NCBI GenBank assembly: GCA_023488455.1
Contig: JAMDDV010000014.1
Location: 15,028 to 79,027, forward strand
Origin: Actinomycetota bacterium
GTDB lineage: Bacteria; Actinomycetota; Humimicrobiia; Hakubellales; JAMDDV01
Direction: 5' to 3'
Length of the DNA stretch: 64,000 bases
In this document: piece by piece, positions 62,596 through 64,000 of the stretch
How the letters are laid out: every line of letters begins with the position of its first letter
How positions within the stretch are numbered: position 1 is the stretch's first letter
Position numbers and translations under genes: made by a program
The notes under the pieces: generated by a model
Seen by the model: only the letters and a program-made list of their open reading frames with translations
What the model was told of the DNA's origin: nothing
Databases searched by the model: none

Positions 62596-63993
62596 ATGAA
62601 AGAAAGAACTAAACTTTCTTTAATCGTTACGATAGTCCTACTGATCTCAGCTCTAACTTTTATATTCAGTTCTTGTGCACCAGCCAAACCGGTCACCGAA
62701 GAAACTGCTGCATCAGAGACTGCTACTGAGGAAACAACAGCAGAAACAAAAGCTGAAGAGACAACAGCTGCAGAACAAATTACAATAACCATCTGGGATT
62801 GGCAGGCAGGAGATCCTTTTTTCAATGCATTCTCTGAAATCATCCCAATGTACGAAGCTACGCATCCAAATATAAAGGTCGAGAGGACTGGATATAACCT
62901 ATCCGAATACGATGAACTTATTAAAACTGCACGCCAAAGCAACACACTGCCAGATCTATTCGGACTGTACCAGGGACCTCAACTCTGGAGCGTGGCTGAT
63001 GAAGGAATCCTGTTTGATTTCACAGATGTCATAAAAAATGATAAAGAATGGTATGATAATCTGAGTGGTACGATTAACTTTGCTGACCTGTATGACAGAA
63101 ACGGCAGGCAGGTGGCAGTACCTTTTGATCAATACCACATAGCAATGTGGGGCTTTAGAGATGTCCTTGCTGAAATGGGCAAGACTGAAGAGGATGTTCG
63201 GGCTATAAAGACCATGGACGAACTTGCCAAATTTACCCAGGATTTAAAGGCTGCAGGCAATAAGAAGTGGTACATGTCAAGCGGATTATTGGGTGCCTAC
63301 ATGCTTAGAGAGCTTTTTTATGGGTTCATTGGACAGCAGACAGGCGGTAAAGAAAACCCAGGCCTAAAAGCAGAGATGGGCGAGATGTCATGGACCGAGC
63401 CAATATTCATAAACGCAGCTAACGGAATCAAGGCATTAAAACAGGTCACAAGAGAAGATGTTCTTTCGCTGGATTACCAAACGGATCATTACGAAATTAT
63501 TAAAAACCACCAGGCTTGGGGAAGCATATACGACGGCCCCTGGTCCTTAGGCGTATTGGATCCTGCTTATGTGGAGGAAAATCTTTTCGAATTCCACCAT
63601 CCCGTCGTAGTTGAAGGTGCAGCGACTAACACCTATGTCGCGGGCCCCGGTCAGATAGTGGCTATGTTGAAAGATAATCCACATAAGGATGCTGTGCTTG
63701 ATTTCCTGAAATTCTTAAGCACTCCTGAAGCTGCAGCAGCAATGATCAAACAAAGCATTCATCCAGCCGGGAGACTTCCTGATGACCTCGAATCGGTAGC
63801 TCCAAGTAAGTTCTATACAAAGATGTTACAAGAAGTTAAGCAGAGTGTCGCAGTCCCATGGATAACCTACACTCCAGAAATAGAACAGGCACTAATAGAC
63901 AATCTTACCCAGGTCTTCCAAGGCAAAATAACAGCAGAAAAAGCAATGGAAAATGTGGATAAGGCTACCAAAGATTACCTGGAATCAAAATGA
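62596..63993 (+). CDS. Extracellular sugar-binding lipoprotein (family 1), second copy
   Basis: The 465-residue protein is a substrate-binding protein of a CUT1-type ABC importer. The signal peptide ends FSSC (lipobox) near residue 27, followed by a Thr/Glu/Ala-rich linker. The mature part opens ITIWDWQAGDP and continues with the family pattern LPDLFGLYQGPQLW and AVPFDQYHIAMWGF. GGGG sites precede the ATG. Permease genes are expected just beyond the window end; none is seen. It is only distantly similar to the protein at 21122. Confidence 0.9.
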   Translation: MKERTKLSLIVTIVLLISALTFIFSSCAPAKPVTEETAASETATEETTAETKAEETTAAEQITITIWDWQAGDPFFNAFSEIIPMYEATHPNIKVERTGYNLSEYDELIKTARQSNTLPDLFGLYQGPQLWSVADEGILFDFTDVIKNDKEWYDNLSGTINFADLYDRNGRQVAVPFDQYHIAMWGFRDVLAEMGKTEEDVRAIKTMDELAKFTQDLKAAGNKKWYMSSGLLGAYMLRELFYGFIGQQTGGKENPGLKAEMGEMSWTEPIFINAANGIKALKQVTREDVLSLDYQTDHYEIIKNHQAWGSIYDGPWSLGVLDPAYVEENLFEFHHPVVVEGAATNTYVAGPGQIVAMLKDNPHKDAVLDFLKFLSTPEAAAAMIKQSIHPAGRLPDDLESVAPSKFYTKMLQEVKQSVAVPWITYTPEIEQALIDNLTQVFQGKITAEKAMENVDKATKDYLESK

Positions 63994-64000
63994 TCAGTCG

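Overview
The window reads as a chromosome segment from an anaerobic, single-membrane bacterium of moderate to low GC. Supporting genes are a DUF3048 lipoprotein, a 3D-domain cell-wall protein, class I iron-sulfur fumarase, a flavodiiron protein with a high-molecular-weight rubredoxin, and cobalamin-dependent methyl-transfer genes. The helicase-nuclease operon resembles actinobacterial AdnAB, so a deep-branching anaerobic actinobacterium is my best guess, but Firmicutes-like lineages are not excluded. I saw no rRNA, tRNA, CRISPR array or insertion sequence.

Layout. Positions 1-2 kb hold housekeeping genes on the minus strand (tsaB partial, tsaE, family 4 uracil-DNA glycosylase, FmdB-type zinc ribbon). 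Positions 2-6.7 kb are AT-rich, with a ZIP transporter, a membrane protein, a GAF-PAS-PAS-HD-GYP signalling protein, a small unknown gene and a gene-poor stretch that ends in a clear terminator. Positions 6.8-13.5 kb carry a P1 peptidase, endonuclease IV, a 3D-domain protein, an M48 protease, a DUF3048 lipoprotein, D-aminoacyl-tRNA deacylase and an MFS transporter.

Positions 13.6-31.8 kb form an AT-rich accessory block. It contains a SIS-domain isomerase, a PfkB kinase, two sugar ABC permeases with a solute-binding lipoprotein, an M24 peptidase, two MttB-superfamily methyltransferases, four URO-D-fold proteins, a fucose/arabinose isomerase-like protein, a divergent ROK regulator and a GatZ/KbaZ-like protein. 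Positions 31.9-36.4 kb hold an FprA/Hrb pair, then a rhamnose-mutarotase-like gene followed by a corrinoid protein and a third MttB. Positions 36.4-49.7 kb return to core functions: a radical SAM enzyme, two-subunit fumarase, a split LigD pair, IlvE, and a tightly overlapping operon of an AdnA-like helicase-nuclease, a UvrD-like helicase, a separate PD-(D/E)XK nuclease and a cyclic-2,3-diphosphoglycerate-synthetase homologue.

Positions 49.7-64 kb are a second AT-rich sugar block. It has two paralogous class III aminotransferases with a four-cysteine insert, DeoR and LacI regulators, two amidohydrolase-fold proteins, an SDR, a rhamnulokinase, an AraA-like isomerase, two more URO-D proteins and a second solute-binding lipoprotein. 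The LacI gene and the isomerase gene share an identical operator placed 5 nt downstream of the -10 box.

The most interesting theme is the repeated mixing of sugar-catabolic genes with MttB, corrinoid and URO-D proteins. My working hypothesis is that the cell imports sugars or sugar-like compounds carrying methyl groups, removes the methyl groups by corrinoid chemistry and feeds the remainder through isomerase/kinase/aldolase steps. The substrate cannot be read from the sequence. An alternative is that the URO-D proteins with altered metal ligands do something other than methyl transfer.
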